NCBI GenBank assembly: GCA_009731375.1
Contig: BJOX01000352.1
Span: 79,337-120,274 of the forward strand
DNA: 40,938 nucleotides
Source: Paulinella micropora
Lineage: Eukaryota; Cercozoa; Imbricatea; Euglyphida
Reading direction: 5' to 3'
Shown: piece by piece, positions 17,332-25,648 of the stretch
Numbering within the stretch: position 1 is the first letter of the stretch
How the letters are laid out: each line of letters starts with the position of its first letter
Notes under the pieces: model-generated
Database searches by the model: none
What the model was told of the DNA's origin: nothing
What the model saw: only the letters and a program-made list of their open reading frames with translations
Position numbers and translations under genes: made by a program

Positions 17332-17946
17332 ATGAAAAAAATCGTAGCAATCGACCCAGGGCTGAGAAATCTTGGAGTGGTAGTGCTCGTAAAGGACACC
17401 AGCACCAACGCCATCGCAGTCACTTATGCCAGCGTCTTAGACATAGCCAGACAAAGCGACACCAACAGCTTCAAGACCAAGTCCTTGTTTGCGTGTCTGC
17501 ACGCTGTCAATGAATTGCAAAACGCCGATCTTGTAGTGGTCGAGGACCAAGTGCTCGGGATGGCCAACACAAAGCCAGACAATCTGCTCATTCAAGCGGC
17601 GGCCGGTGCAACTATGCTCAGTCTCGGTGCCAAGGAATTGCTCTACTATCAGAGCTCATTCAAGTTCAGTTGCTTTTTCTCATTGACTCCGACTATATCC
17701 GGTAGAGTCAAGGGGAAGTACAAGCTACAGTCCAAAGTGCTGGCACAAAATTTAATAGAGTCGTTCAACGTTACTGGCGATACAAAGTGTCTCACAGAGT
17801 TGCCTCATCTCTCGAATGCTCTCGGTCTTGCGTTCTGTGCGCTCGTCAAAGGGTTCGGACCAACGCGGGGCGTCCAGCAGGGAGTGTCTCGCTCGCTGCC
17901 GATACCTGTTCCGACTGGGGTGCAGCGGAAGAAGGAGCAGCAGTAG
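17332..17946 (+). CDS. RuvC/poxvirus A22-type Holliday junction resolvase
   Basis: 204 residues starting MKKIVAIDPGLRNLGVVVLV. Asp8 in AIDPG and Glu71 in VVVEDQ are the first two metal-binding acids of the RNase H-fold RuvC family; IQAAAGATM and the LAQNLIESFNV helix also fit. The enzyme resolves branched or concatemeric viral DNA before packaging. The C-terminal position, usually D-D or H..D followed by a hydrophobic helix, reads PHLSNALGLAF here, with Asn162 where an Asp is expected, so activity may be reduced or another residue may serve. The tail is basic (TGVQRKKEQQ) and overlaps the opposite HMG-like gene by about 100 bases. Confidence 0.75.
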   Translation: MKKIVAIDPGLRNLGVVVLVKDTSTNAIAVTYASVLDIARQSDTNSFKTKSLFACLHAVNELQNADLVVVEDQVLGMANTKPDNLLIQAAAGATMLSLGAKELLYYQSSFKFSCFFSLTPTISGRVKGKYKLQSKVLAQNLIESFNVTGDTKCLTELPHLSNALGLAFCALVKGFGPTRGVQQGVSRSLPIPVPTGVQRKKEQQ

Positions 17947-18139
17947 CAGTCTTCTCCTTTTGGGCGTTCCACTGTTCGGAGATGACCTTCATCCTCATTT
18001 TGTGCTCAAGTGCGCGAATCTCGGGGTCCTGCATCTTTTGTTTGAAAAATTCGTTGTACGCGGACGGCGCGCGGGCCTTCTTTTCCTTCACATGGGCGGT
18101 GGTGGCGTGGCCGCAAGTTGCACAGGAGCTGGAAGACAT
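17846..18139 (-). CDS. HMG/YABBY-like DNA-binding protein with N-terminal Cys motif
   Basis: 97 residues. The N-terminus MSSSSCATCGHATTAH offers a CxxC pair with His residues. It is followed by KEKKARAPSAYNEFFKQKM (about 18-36) and EHKMRMKVISEQWNAQKE, the start and end of an HMG-like box of the YABBY type known from algae and their large DNA viruses. The C-terminal third is Ala/Ser/Pro-rich and overlaps the resolvase gene. A role in DNA bending or transcription is likely. It is divergent from the gene at 18295, sharing an AT-rich promoter region (18165-18205). Confidence 0.6.
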   Translation of the reverse strand: MSSSSCATCGHATTAHVKEKKARAPSAYNEFFKQKMQDPEIRALEHKMRMKVISEQWNAQKEKTATAAPSSAAPQSEQVSAASETLPAGRPALVRTL

Positions 18140-18294
18140 CTCTAGTTTTGCCTTTGTCCTTTGCTACAAAAGGGCAACAGAGGATTAATTTTTTACTAAT
18201 TAAAAGAACCTTGTCCGCTTTGTGCCTGAATTTCCCGGAAGATCAACACAATGCGGGCCGGCCTGTGTCGCCTCTTTGAACCGAGACAATTCAA

Positions 18295-19029
18295 ATGGTT
18301 CGGCCCGGGCCCAAATTCAAAAAAACGTGCCGTGACAATTTCATAACATTCAAACTTGACATGAGTTCAATGACGACAGAGACCGAGCGCAGGGTCGTCG
18401 ATGACATTCTTGAGGGTGTCAATACGCTGACGATCCCCGAGCTGCTAAAGCGAGGTGTCGCAGTGACTGCACGAGACAACAGGCGTTTCGTGTATGAAGA
18501 AAGCGGCCAGGTGTTCTGTCTGCCTGCATCATTTGTGTCCTGCTCCTTCCTCGACCTGATCATCATGGTGCCCCAACTGCCTGAGTCATTGCTGCCGCAA
18601 GCGATCGGTTCCGTGGCGGCGGAGCACCTGGTGCTACGGCTGTTGGGCAAAATGATTCCTCGTGACGTCGTCGGGCTTGTCGCAGAGTTTGTGCGCCCTG
18701 CGCTGCACGAGCCCTTGCCCGCAGGCGCTTGGGCCGAAGAGAGTGACGACACGCAACAAAAGTACCTGTGCGAGATCCTGGCGATGCCTGAGATGGACTT
18801 GGGAGACCTCGAGCTAGCCGAGAGGTTTTTCAAGCCCCATCTCAGCGCCGGTCCGTTTGCACACCACTTGCTGTCGCGGCCCGGAGAGAATGTCGAAATT
18901 CTGGCGCGTGCCATTAACTTTAGGCGGTGGTGCTATTGGACCAAGGCAGAGCGAGAGCTCAACAGGCGGCTTAAGCTTTTTTTTGATAACGTCGAAAGTC
19001 TTATTAATAAAGAGATGTCTGCTTGCTAG
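18295..19029 (+). CDS. Unknown protein, 244 aa
   Basis: The open frame starts MVRPGPKFKKTCRDN, but an internal start MSSMTTETERR (18361) is also possible. A short upstream frame at 18251-18346 (MRAGLCRLFEPRQFKWF..., 31 codons) overlaps out of phase at an A-run and may be the true N-terminus after a frameshift, or a leader peptide. The body is mixed alpha/beta with LPASFVSCSFLDLIIMVPQL, a hydrophobic LLGKMIPRDVVGLVAEFV helix, and a basic end FRRWCYWTKAERELNRRLK. No family recognised. A TTTTTTACTAATTAAAA promoter-like run lies at 18188-18204. The 3' end overlaps the small membrane gene at 19026 by 4 bases. Confidence 0.55.
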   Translation: MVRPGPKFKKTCRDNFITFKLDMSSMTTETERRVVDDILEGVNTLTIPELLKRGVAVTARDNRRFVYEESGQVFCLPASFVSCSFLDLIIMVPQLPESLLPQAIGSVAAEHLVLRLLGKMIPRDVVGLVAEFVRPALHEPLPAGAWAEESDDTQQKYLCEILAMPEMDLGDLELAERFFKPHLSAGPFAHHLLSRPGENVEILARAINFRRWCYWTKAERELNRRLKLFFDNVESLINKEMSAC

Positions 19030-19151
19030 ACTTGTGCCAGAACCGGTGCCACTTGTTCGTCCGGACATCTGACTGGGAAAAAAACGATGCATACGCACCC
19101 CACCACTCCTATTACACCAATGGCGACAATTGCTGCCACGAGCGGTTCCAT
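19026..19151 (-). CDS. Small single-TM protein, 41 aa
   Basis: Starts MEPLVAAIVAIGVIGVVGCV; one membrane helix at about 4-25 is followed by a short polar tail with Cys and Pro (FPVRCPDEQ). Tiny single-TM proteins are typical of virions with an inner membrane. Preceded by a TTTAAATTAAAGGG promoter-like run at about 19170-19190, on the same strand and downstream of the capsid gene. Confidence 0.55.
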   Translation of the reverse strand: MEPLVAAIVAIGVIGVVGCVCIVFFPVRCPDEQVAPVLAQV

Positions 19152-19218
19152 TTTCTTTTCCCATCAATCAGTTGCCCTTTAATTTAAAAAAAAAAAACGC
19201 TTTTGTCTCCCTAATGTT

Positions 19219-20826
19219 TTAGTTGTGCACCGCCGCGGCCTCCAGGCGCCCGTTGCCCTCGTGCAGGTGGCGGAAGAACGCCGAGTAGATGCAGACGTCA
19301 TACACGCCCGAGCGGAACCCGCGCTTGCCCGGCGTGTAGGTCCTGGGCAAGTACTCCTGGCCGCCAAGCCTTTCCGCCAGGGACTGGTCGTCCAGCGTGA
19401 TCGTGAACTTCAGCAGGTCGTCCTTGCCGCAGATCAGGGGCTGATCGTTGAGGTCAGTGAAAGTCGCAGTCACGACGACTGTACCGGCCTGGACGTTGGC
19501 GGCCGTGCCGGTCTTGCTCGCCAGCGAGATCTTGATGCCCTTGCTCTTGAGATACGAGTTTCTGGCCAAAAGCGTGTTGATGACGGTCCACGCACCCGTC
19601 GCGGGCATCTCGTAGTGCCACCTGCTGGAGTTAACGGACGCAAGCGTCTTGTCCTCGTCGACGTCCGCGATCGCTACGACCACACCCTCGTACCTGAACG
19701 TCATCCGGTTGGTGTTAGCGATGGTGATGCTGATGGACGGCGCCAGCTCCAGCGTTGTCTCGGTCGGCGCGGCGGCAGTGTTGAACACGAGGCGTTCCCG
19801 TGCTCCCACGAAGTGCTTGTAGCCGTCCATTTCGCCGTCGAGCATGCCCCGCAGGTCGTTTGAGAACGGGATCACGTACGTGTTGTTGCTGTTGGCAAAG
19901 ACTTCGTTGAACAGTTCGTTGGCAGTGTGCTCCCTGAAATAGCGTTCGTTCACGGGAGTGCCCTGACCAAGCTGGCTGCGCCCTTGTACGTCTTCCAGAT
20001 CAATCGTGGCTGTGTCCCCGAGCGCCTCGCACTTGAGCAGGCGCCCGGTCGCTTCATAGGCGCGGTCCGGGTTGTACGTGACGGTGCCGGCGCTGTAGCC
20101 GGTCTGGAGGCCCGAGCGGCGCAGGTACACGAACAAGGCGCCCGAGCGGTGTTTGAACCGGTCCAAATCGACCGTGACCCTGGACGACGGCTGCATCACT
20201 TTGCCATGATCGATGAATTGCACGTAGTCCAGGTATTGATGGCGCAAAGTCTTGCCGATCTTGTCCGGGTGCTTGCCCACCAGCAAACCGTTAGGCATGA
20301 TCGTGGACGAGGAGATCAGACGCACTTCCTCCAGCGTCGCGGTACAAGGGACGGTCTGCGTCGTCTGGTCCTCGACGAAGATCGAGCCGCGCGGGTAAAA
20401 TCGGACCTCTAGGTCCCCCTTCAAGTGGCTCAAATCGATTTGAAGTCCGTTGATGAGCAGGTGCACTATCGGCAGGTAAAACCACTGGACGTCGCCGCTG
20501 CTCCACACGCGCGAGCTCAGGCGGCCGTACATGTTCTGGTTGAGCATGTCGTTGATGCTTGCCAACGCCTCTTGGCTCAGTGTGTTCATCAGCAAGTGCA
20601 AGACGTCACCGTAGTATCTAGCCAACTCTTGACCACTGAGCCTTTCGTAGAATTCGATGCGTTCAAACCAGTGGGTTACGAGCAGGACGCGGGAGTCGGT
20701 CGGCGTGCCGGTGGCCGCAAACTTGCGGAGGGTGGCGTCCTCGATGGCTCCCGGGGAGTTGTTCTCGAGGATGAACGAGAAGTAGGCGGTGTTATCGAGC
20801 GCGGCGGTGTTGGGCTTGGGCGTCAT
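19219..20826 (-). CDS. Major capsid protein, double jelly-roll type
   Basis: 535 residues, intact, a usual length for the double-jelly-roll lineage. The first barrel ends in WFYLPIVHLLINGLQIDLSH and GDLEVRFYPRGSIFVE, the signature-like edge strands of polinton, virophage and nucleocytovirus capsid proteins. Later landmarks are SGALFVYLRRSGLQTGYS, NTYVIPFSNDLRGMLDGE and the C-terminal FRSGVYDVCIYSAFFRHLH. It would build the hexon trimers of an icosahedral capsid. Its ATG overlaps the stop of a small upstream gene (ATGA), so the two are probably translated from one transcript starting at a TATATATTAA promoter near 21017. The family call is from pattern and context. Confidence 0.65.
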   Translation of the reverse strand: MTPKPNTAALDNTAYFSFILENNSPGAIEDATLRKFAATGTPTDSRVLLVTHWFERIEFYERLSGQELARYYGDVLHLLMNTLSQEALASINDMLNQNMYGRLSSRVWSSGDVQWFYLPIVHLLINGLQIDLSHLKGDLEVRFYPRGSIFVEDQTTQTVPCTATLEEVRLISSSTIMPNGLLVGKHPDKIGKTLRHQYLDYVQFIDHGKVMQPSSRVTVDLDRFKHRSGALFVYLRRSGLQTGYSAGTVTYNPDRAYEATGRLLKCEALGDTATIDLEDVQGRSQLGQGTPVNERYFREHTANELFNEVFANSNNTYVIPFSNDLRGMLDGEMDGYKHFVGARERLVFNTAAAPTETTLELAPSISITIANTNRMTFRYEGVVVAIADVDEDKTLASVNSSRWHYEMPATGAWTVINTLLARNSYLKSKGIKISLASKTGTAANVQAGTVVVTATFTDLNDQPLICGKDDLLKFTITLDDQSLAERLGGQEYLPRTYTPGKRGFRSGVYDVCIYSAFFRHLHEGNGRLEAAAVHN

Positions 20827-20996
20827 GATGGTTGCGTCCAGACGGGGCGCGTGGGCATCTTGACTACATGCTGCGGGGCGACCATGACCGCGGCGCCAGT
20901 CACCGGGTCGCGGTCATTGGCGTGCACGAGCTTGGCCCTCTTATTGTGTGCCTTACCATACGCGATCTCAGCCTCCCTCCTCTTTAGGACATACAT
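20823..20996 (-). CDS. Small basic protein upstream of capsid gene, 57 aa
   Basis: Starts MYVLKRREAEIAYGKAHNKR and ends MPTRPVWTQPS; its TGA overlaps the capsid ATG in an ATGA. Another ATG lies 4 bases further in, out of frame. Basic and short, with a helix at the N-terminus. Coupling to the capsid gene suggests a capsid-linked role. Not recognised as a family. Confidence 0.5.
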   Translation of the reverse strand: MYVLKRREAEIAYGKAHNKRAKLVHANDRDPVTGAAVMVAPQHVVKMPTRPVWTQPS

Positions 20997-21012
20997 CTCG
21001 GTGTCGGTTTGG

Positions 21013-21022
21013 TTAATATATA
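21013..21022 (-). promoter_or_regulatory. TATA-like promoter of the capsid unit
   Basis: TATATATTAA on the minus strand, 17 bases before the ATG of the small basic gene, in an AT-rich 60-bp spacer. Confidence 0.4.
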
Positions 21023-21046
21023 AGGCAACTAGAAAATATAAATAAT

Positions 21047-21328
21047 TTATTTTTTGCCAGACATGAGCACGGCGGCCGAGATCGCGACGGCCCCGATCGC
21101 GAGCAGCACGGTCACGCCCATCGTCCGTGCGGTCTTCTGCCGGTCCTCCCTGTTTTTCTGCTTGTTCTCTCGGTCTTCATACTTGCGCCGCCCGATGCGC
21201 GCGCGCTTGGCGGCTTGCTCGTCCGCCTTGGCTTGCTTGGCCTCTTGCTTGGCAGTCTCTTTCTCTTGCCTTTCTTCCTTCTTCGCGGCCTGCTTGGACG
21301 TCCCGCGTTCGCGAGCTCGCTTGGTCAT
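21047..21328 (-). CDS. Basic helical protein with C-terminal TM, 93 aa
   Basis: Starts MTKRARERGTSKQAAKKEER; a long Lys/Glu/Arg/Ala helix of about 65 residues precedes one membrane anchor (VTVLLAIGAVAISAAVLMSG) and ends in KK. A tail-anchored virion protein with a basic side toward DNA is plausible. In line with the neighbouring minus-strand membrane genes; upstream AT run near 21345-21385. Confidence 0.55.
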   Translation of the reverse strand: MTKRARERGTSKQAAKKEERQEKETAKQEAKQAKADEQAAKRARIGRRKYEDRENKQKNREDRQKTARTMGVTVLLAIGAVAISAAVLMSGKK

Positions 21329-21461
21329 CTCTTTCCGCGCCAGTTATTTAAAAAACGTTTATGCGCAAGATTAAAATTTTTAATACGTAATGACCGTACA
21401 TATTTTTGCCAAGAGAGCAGCAATTTCGCCAAGGAATGCTTGGTCCTGGCACAACTGTCTT

Positions 21462-21896
21462 TTAGCCACGAGGCGCTGCTGCAGCTGCTGGAGCTGCTGC
21501 GTCGCGGAACTTGCAGGCGAGCTCGGCCCAGATTCCGGCCTCGGAGCGCACAAAGTCAGCGAGCTTTCCGTCCTTCCAGGCAGGCAAGAACCATGTCTGT
21601 ACGGCCTCAACCTGCTGTTCAAGACCTAGTCTCTGCAGTTGTTTTAGTTCCTTGATCTCCTCGAGCCGCAACAGCCCGTACTTTTGGAACACCATCTCCA
21701 GCGCACCGAACAGCTGCGCCAGCGCTTGTCTCTTGGTCTGCTGGGGGGAGGACATCGTCGAGCGGCAGGCGTCCAGGTCGACGGCGGGTGGCTTTTTTCT
21801 TGCTCTTTTCAGCAGCACTAGCAGGACCGCTAGCACAAAGACCAGAATTCCCCACACGGCCAGGGCTTCTTCCAGTGTCACGACAGTCGTGGTCAT
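21462..21896 (-). CDS. N-terminal TM protein, 144 aa
   Basis: MTTTVVTLEEALAVWGILVF begins the single membrane helix (about 10-29), followed by a basic stop-transfer (LKRARKKPP) and a helical soluble part (MVFQKYGLLRLEEIKELKQL, AVQTWFLPAWKDGKLADFV). Ends in an Ala-rich tail. Likely a virion membrane protein. A broken copy lies at 23552-23858 plus 24153-24281. Confidence 0.55.
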   Translation of the reverse strand: MTTTVVTLEEALAVWGILVFVLAVLLVLLKRARKKPPAVDLDACRSTMSSPQQTKRQALAQLFGALEMVFQKYGLLRLEEIKELKQLQRLGLEQQVEAVQTWFLPAWKDGKLADFVRSEAGIWAELACKFRDAAAPAAAAAPRG

Positions 21897-21936
21897 CTTC
21901 GAAAGTGAAGGACCACAAGTTTTAATGTTTGCTCTT

Positions 21937-22407
21937 TTAGAAGCGGTAGTGGCCCTCGCCGGCCGGGTTTAGGTAGTTTTCGTAGGCGTATTGCGACACG
22001 ATTTCTGAGAGCGCGCCGAGCATAAAGAGCTGCTTGCCCGTGTCACCAGGCACCATCCGCATGCCGCCGCCCGCCAGCAGGCCAGGCAGCACGCTGTAGA
22101 TCAAACCACCACCGACCACGTGCAGGGCCAAGGAAGGGTAACGGACCAGCCGGCCCTCCTGCGTTGAATTAAGCACTCTACTCTGCAGCACATCTACGAC
22201 CGTGGTCGTCGCGGCCGCAATGATGGCCATGCCTACCGACTTGCTGACGGTCACGCCGCTGAGCCCAGGCACGGCCGCGAAAGACACGGGGGCGTCCTTT
22301 TGCACTAGTACCGGCGTCGCAAAGTAGGCGAACGTCGCGGCAGTAGCACTGCGCGCGATGTTCTCCATGCTGAAAGTGTCGCTGACGGTCCCGGCAATCT
22401 CGTTCAT
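21937..22407 (-). CDS. Multi-pass membrane protein, 156 aa
   Basis: Starts MNEIAGTVSDTFSMENIARS. Hydrophobic segments at about residues 20-35, 58-75 and 95-115 (SVGMAIIAAATTTVVDVLQ, LHVVGGGLIYSVLPGLLAG) and a Gly-rich loop; ends in PAGEGHYRF. Membrane proteins with such Gly/Ala helices are common in inner-membrane virions. Exact duplicate at 24322-24792. Confidence 0.55.
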   Translation of the reverse strand: MNEIAGTVSDTFSMENIARSATAATFAYFATPVLVQKDAPVSFAAVPGLSGVTVSKSVGMAIIAAATTTVVDVLQSRVLNSTQEGRLVRYPSLALHVVGGGLIYSVLPGLLAGGGMRMVPGDTGKQLFMLGALSEIVSQYAYENYLNPAGEGHYRF

Positions 22408-22465
22408 CTTTTTGCTCCGTATTCAAAAACAGCGCCACAGAATTTAATATTTTTTTGTTATTCAT

Positions 22466-23125
22466 TCAGTTTACTGTCGAAGGGGCTGGGGTGTCTAGGT
22501 CTACTGCTGCTAGTGCGACAGAGGTGTTGCGGGCGTGCGCGATGGCCGCGGTTTGCGCCGTGATCAAGGCCAGCTCGGTGACGGGGTCGAGCCTCGTCAT
22601 GCCGATGCAGGCCTTGAGTTTGGAGCGCTCGAGCAAGAAAAGCCACCGCTCGTTGGCAAAGCACTCGTCGGTCGTGCCGGCAATCTGGTAGCGCGTGCGG
22701 CTCGACACCAGGCGCTCGAGGCACGTCAGCCCTTGCTTCAGGGCCACGTTGGACATCTGGTCCACGGCCGAGTCGTCTAGCGCCTCTTCAGCCTCCTCCA
22801 AGATCGTGGGCAAACGCGCGCGGGCCACCTTGCGCAGAGCACGTGGTTCGCAGGGGATCCCTGCTTTTTTGAGCTTGGGTGCAATCAGCTCCGATTTGCC
22901 GTAGGCGCACAGGAGCCGGTAGGCAGGGTCGTCGCGCAAGGGCACTGCGTCATCCTCCTCGAACAGTTGCTGCGTCAGCGGCGGTGGCTGGCGTTCTTTG
23001 GCCACGCGCCGTCTTTTCTTGGGAGGGGGCTGAGCCGGAAGAGGAGCGGCCGCCTCCTGTTCTGGTGGTAGCTCTTGCTTGCCTTCTTCCGCGGCCGGTG
23101 GCTCGAGATTAGCAAAAGGGTCCAT
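22466..23125 (-). CDS. Proline-rich protein with NLS, 219 aa
   Basis: The N-terminal 50 residues are Pro/Glu-rich and include PKKRRRV (35-41), a classical monopartite nuclear localisation signal. The remainder is helical with DPAYRLLCAYGKSELIAPKL, RYQIAGTTDECFANERWLFL and LITAQTAAIAHARNTSVAL. Nuclear targeting suggests that the virus uses the nucleus. No family recognised. Exact duplicate at 24851-25510, partial at 27129-27426. Confidence 0.55.
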   Translation of the reverse strand: MDPFANLEPPAAEEGKQELPPEQEAAAPLPAQPPPKKRRRVAKERQPPPLTQQLFEEDDAVPLRDDPAYRLLCAYGKSELIAPKLKKAGIPCEPRALRKVARARLPTILEEAEEALDDSAVDQMSNVALKQGLTCLERLVSSRTRYQIAGTTDECFANERWLFLLERSKLKACIGMTRLDPVTELALITAQTAAIAHARNTSVALAAVDLDTPAPSTVN

Positions 23126-23263
23126 CCCTTATACACATACTATTATAAAAGAAACACAACTTTCTTTTTTTAGAAGCCCAAGGGCTCGTTGCTGGCCTTG
23201 TTGATGCCAGCCGCGCACGTTGCCGTCCTCGCGCTCGAAGGCAGAGACCGAAGGGATGCGGCT

Positions 23264-23506
23264 TTACTGCTCGTCACGCATTTTCGAGGCCTGGTACTCT
23301 TCGATCATTCTGGCGGCCTGCATACAACCTATAACAGACAACAGCGGTTAACCACGCCCGGAAAACACGTCACTTACCATTCCAGTCGTTTCCGTACGAC
23401 CTCCGCAATTCAGTGAGCCAGGGCCTCATCTGACCGCGAACCCCTCGTTCCCCAAAGTAGCAGTTGGCATTCGTGAAGTCCTCCCCGTAGACTGCGTCGA
23501 TCTCGT
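23264..23506 (-). CDS. Partial copy of the spliced gene, cut by N gap
   Basis: Identical to the C-terminal half of the gene at 25649-26171: exon 1 remnant 23506-23378, intron 23377-23329, exon 2 23328-23264. It breaks at the gap 23507-23516 and is best seen as one side of an assembly duplication. Confidence 0.55.
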
Positions 23507-24321
23507 NNNNNNNNNNCGCCAAGGAATGCTTGGTCCTGGCACAACTGTCTTTTAGCCACGAGGCGCTGCTGCAGCTGCTGGAGCTGCTGCGTCGCGGAAC
23601 TTGCAGGCGAGCTCGGCCCAGATTCCGGCCTCGGAGCGCACAAAGTCAGCGAGCTTTCCGTCCTTCCAGGCAGGCAAGAACCATGTCTGTACGGCCTCAA
23701 CCTGCTGTTCAAGACCTAGTCTCTGCAGTTGTTTTAGTTCCTTGATCTCCTCGAGCCGCAACAGCCCGTACTTTTGGAACACCATCTCCAGCGCACCGAA
23801 CAGCTGCGCCAGCGCTTGTCTCTTGGTCTGCTGGGGGGAGGACATCGTCGAGCGGCAGNNNNNNNNNNTGCTACCATAAAATAATTTTTTTTTTGTTGTT
23901 ACTTGGCGCCGCTCAGGGCCGCTTCGCACTGCCTGGCCTGTTCGGGCGAGATTTTCAGCAGGATCTGTGCGTCCTGCACCTTGGGCGGCGGGAAAATCTT
24001 TTCAAGCGGTGCCTCCTCGACCGTGTTGTGCAGTGCCTCGAGCACTTTCTGTTCGGCCTGTGCCTCTTTCTGCCACTTGCGGCCGGCCTGCCTCAGTTCC
24101 TTTTCGTTCAGTTTGCCTAGCGCTAGCGCGAGCTGCGGGTTGNNNNNNNNNNGGCGTCCAGGTCGACGGCGGGTGGCTTTTTTCTTGCTCTTTTCAGCAG
24201 CACTAGCAGGACCGCTAGCACAAAGACCAGAATTCCCCACACGGCCAGGGCTTCTTCCAGTGTCACGACAGTCGTGGTCATCTTCGAAAGTGAAGGACCA
24301 CAAGTTTTAATGTTTGCTCTT

Positions 24322-24792
24322 TTAGAAGCGGTAGTGGCCCTCGCCGGCCGGGTTTAGGTAGTTTTCGTAGGCGTATTGCGACACGATTTCTGAGAGCGCG
24401 CCGAGCATAAAGAGCTGCTTGCCCGTGTCACCAGGCACCATCCGCATGCCGCCGCCCGCCAGCAGGCCAGGCAGCACGCTGTAGATCAAACCACCACCGA
24501 CCACGTGCAGGGCCAAGGAAGGGTAACGGACCAGCCGGCCCTCCTGCGTTGAATTAAGCACTCTACTCTGCAGCACATCTACGACCGTGGTCGTCGCGGC
24601 CGCAATGATGGCCATGCCTACCGACTTGCTGACGGTCACGCCGCTGAGCCCAGGCACGGCCGCGAAAGACACGGGGGCGTCCTTTTGCACTAGTACCGGC
24701 GTCGCAAAGTAGGCGAACGTCGCGGCAGTAGCACTGCGCGCGATGTTCTCCATGCTGAAAGTGTCGCTGACGGTCCCGGCAATCTCGTTCAT
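24322..24792 (-). CDS. Multi-pass membrane protein, duplicate copy
   Basis: Identical to the gene at 21937-22407 (offset 2385). See that entry for features. Probably not a second gene. Confidence 0.45.
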   Translation of the reverse strand: MNEIAGTVSDTFSMENIARSATAATFAYFATPVLVQKDAPVSFAAVPGLSGVTVSKSVGMAIIAAATTTVVDVLQSRVLNSTQEGRLVRYPSLALHVVGGGLIYSVLPGLLAGGGMRMVPGDTGKQLFMLGALSEIVSQYAYENYLNPAGEGHYRF

Positions 24793-24850
24793 CTTTTTGC
24801 TCCGTATTCAAAAACAGCGCCACAGAATTTAATATTTTTTTGTTATTCAT

Positions 24851-25510
24851 TCAGTTTACTGTCGAAGGGGCTGGGGTGTCTAGGTCTACTGCTGCTAGTG
24901 CGACAGAGGTGTTGCGGGCGTGCGCGATGGCCGCGGTTTGCGCCGTGATCAAGGCCAGCTCGGTGACGGGGTCGAGCCTCGTCATGCCGATGCAGGCCTT
25001 GAGTTTGGAGCGCTCGAGCAAGAAAAGCCACCGCTCGTTGGCAAAGCACTCGTCGGTCGTGCCGGCAATCTGGTAGCGCGTGCGGCTCGACACCAGGCGC
25101 TCGAGGCACGTCAGCCCTTGCTTCAGGGCCACGTTGGACATCTGGTCCACGGCCGAGTCGTCTAGCGCCTCTTCAGCCTCCTCCAAGATCGTGGGCAAAC
25201 GCGCGCGGGCCACCTTGCGCAGAGCACGTGGTTCGCAGGGGATCCCTGCTTTTTTGAGCTTGGGTGCAATCAGCTCCGATTTGCCGTAGGCGCACAGGAG
25301 CCGGTAGGCAGGGTCGTCGCGCAAGGGCACTGCGTCATCCTCCTCGAACAGTTGCTGCGTCAGCGGCGGTGGCTGGCGTTCTTTGGCCACGCGCCGTCTT
25401 TTCTTGGGAGGGGGCTGAGCCGGAAGAGGAGCGGCCGCCTCCTGTTCTGGTGGTAGCTCTTGCTTGCCTTCTTCCGCGGCCGGTGGCTCGAGATTAGCAA
25501 AAGGGTCCAT
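24851..25510 (-). CDS. Proline-rich NLS protein, duplicate copy
   Basis: Identical to 22466-23125 (offset 2385), including PKKRRRV. Probably the same gene placed twice. An AT-rich promoter-like run (CATACTATTATAAAAG) precedes it at 25520-25536. Confidence 0.45.
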   Translation of the reverse strand: MDPFANLEPPAAEEGKQELPPEQEAAAPLPAQPPPKKRRRVAKERQPPPLTQQLFEEDDAVPLRDDPAYRLLCAYGKSELIAPKLKKAGIPCEPRALRKVARARLPTILEEAEEALDDSAVDQMSNVALKQGLTCLERLVSSRTRYQIAGTTDECFANERWLFLLERSKLKACIGMTRLDPVTELALITAQTAAIAHARNTSVALAAVDLDTPAPSTVN

Positions 25511-25648
25511 CCCTTATACACATACTATTATAAAAGAAACACAACTTTCTTTTTTTAGAAGCCCAAGGGCTCGTTGCTGGCCTTGTTGATGCCAGCCGCG
25601 CACGTTGCCGTCCTCGCGCTCGAAGGCAGAGACCGAAGGGATGCGGCT

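Noticed and set aside
19225-20412. Plus-strand open frames opposite the capsid gene
   Set aside because: Arg/Val-rich shadow sequence with no promoter; the minus strand encodes a complete capsid-type protein.
24322-25510. Second copies of the membrane and NLS genes as a real gene duplication
   Set aside because: They are exact copies at a constant offset and the block edges coincide with 10-N gaps, which points to an assembly duplication.
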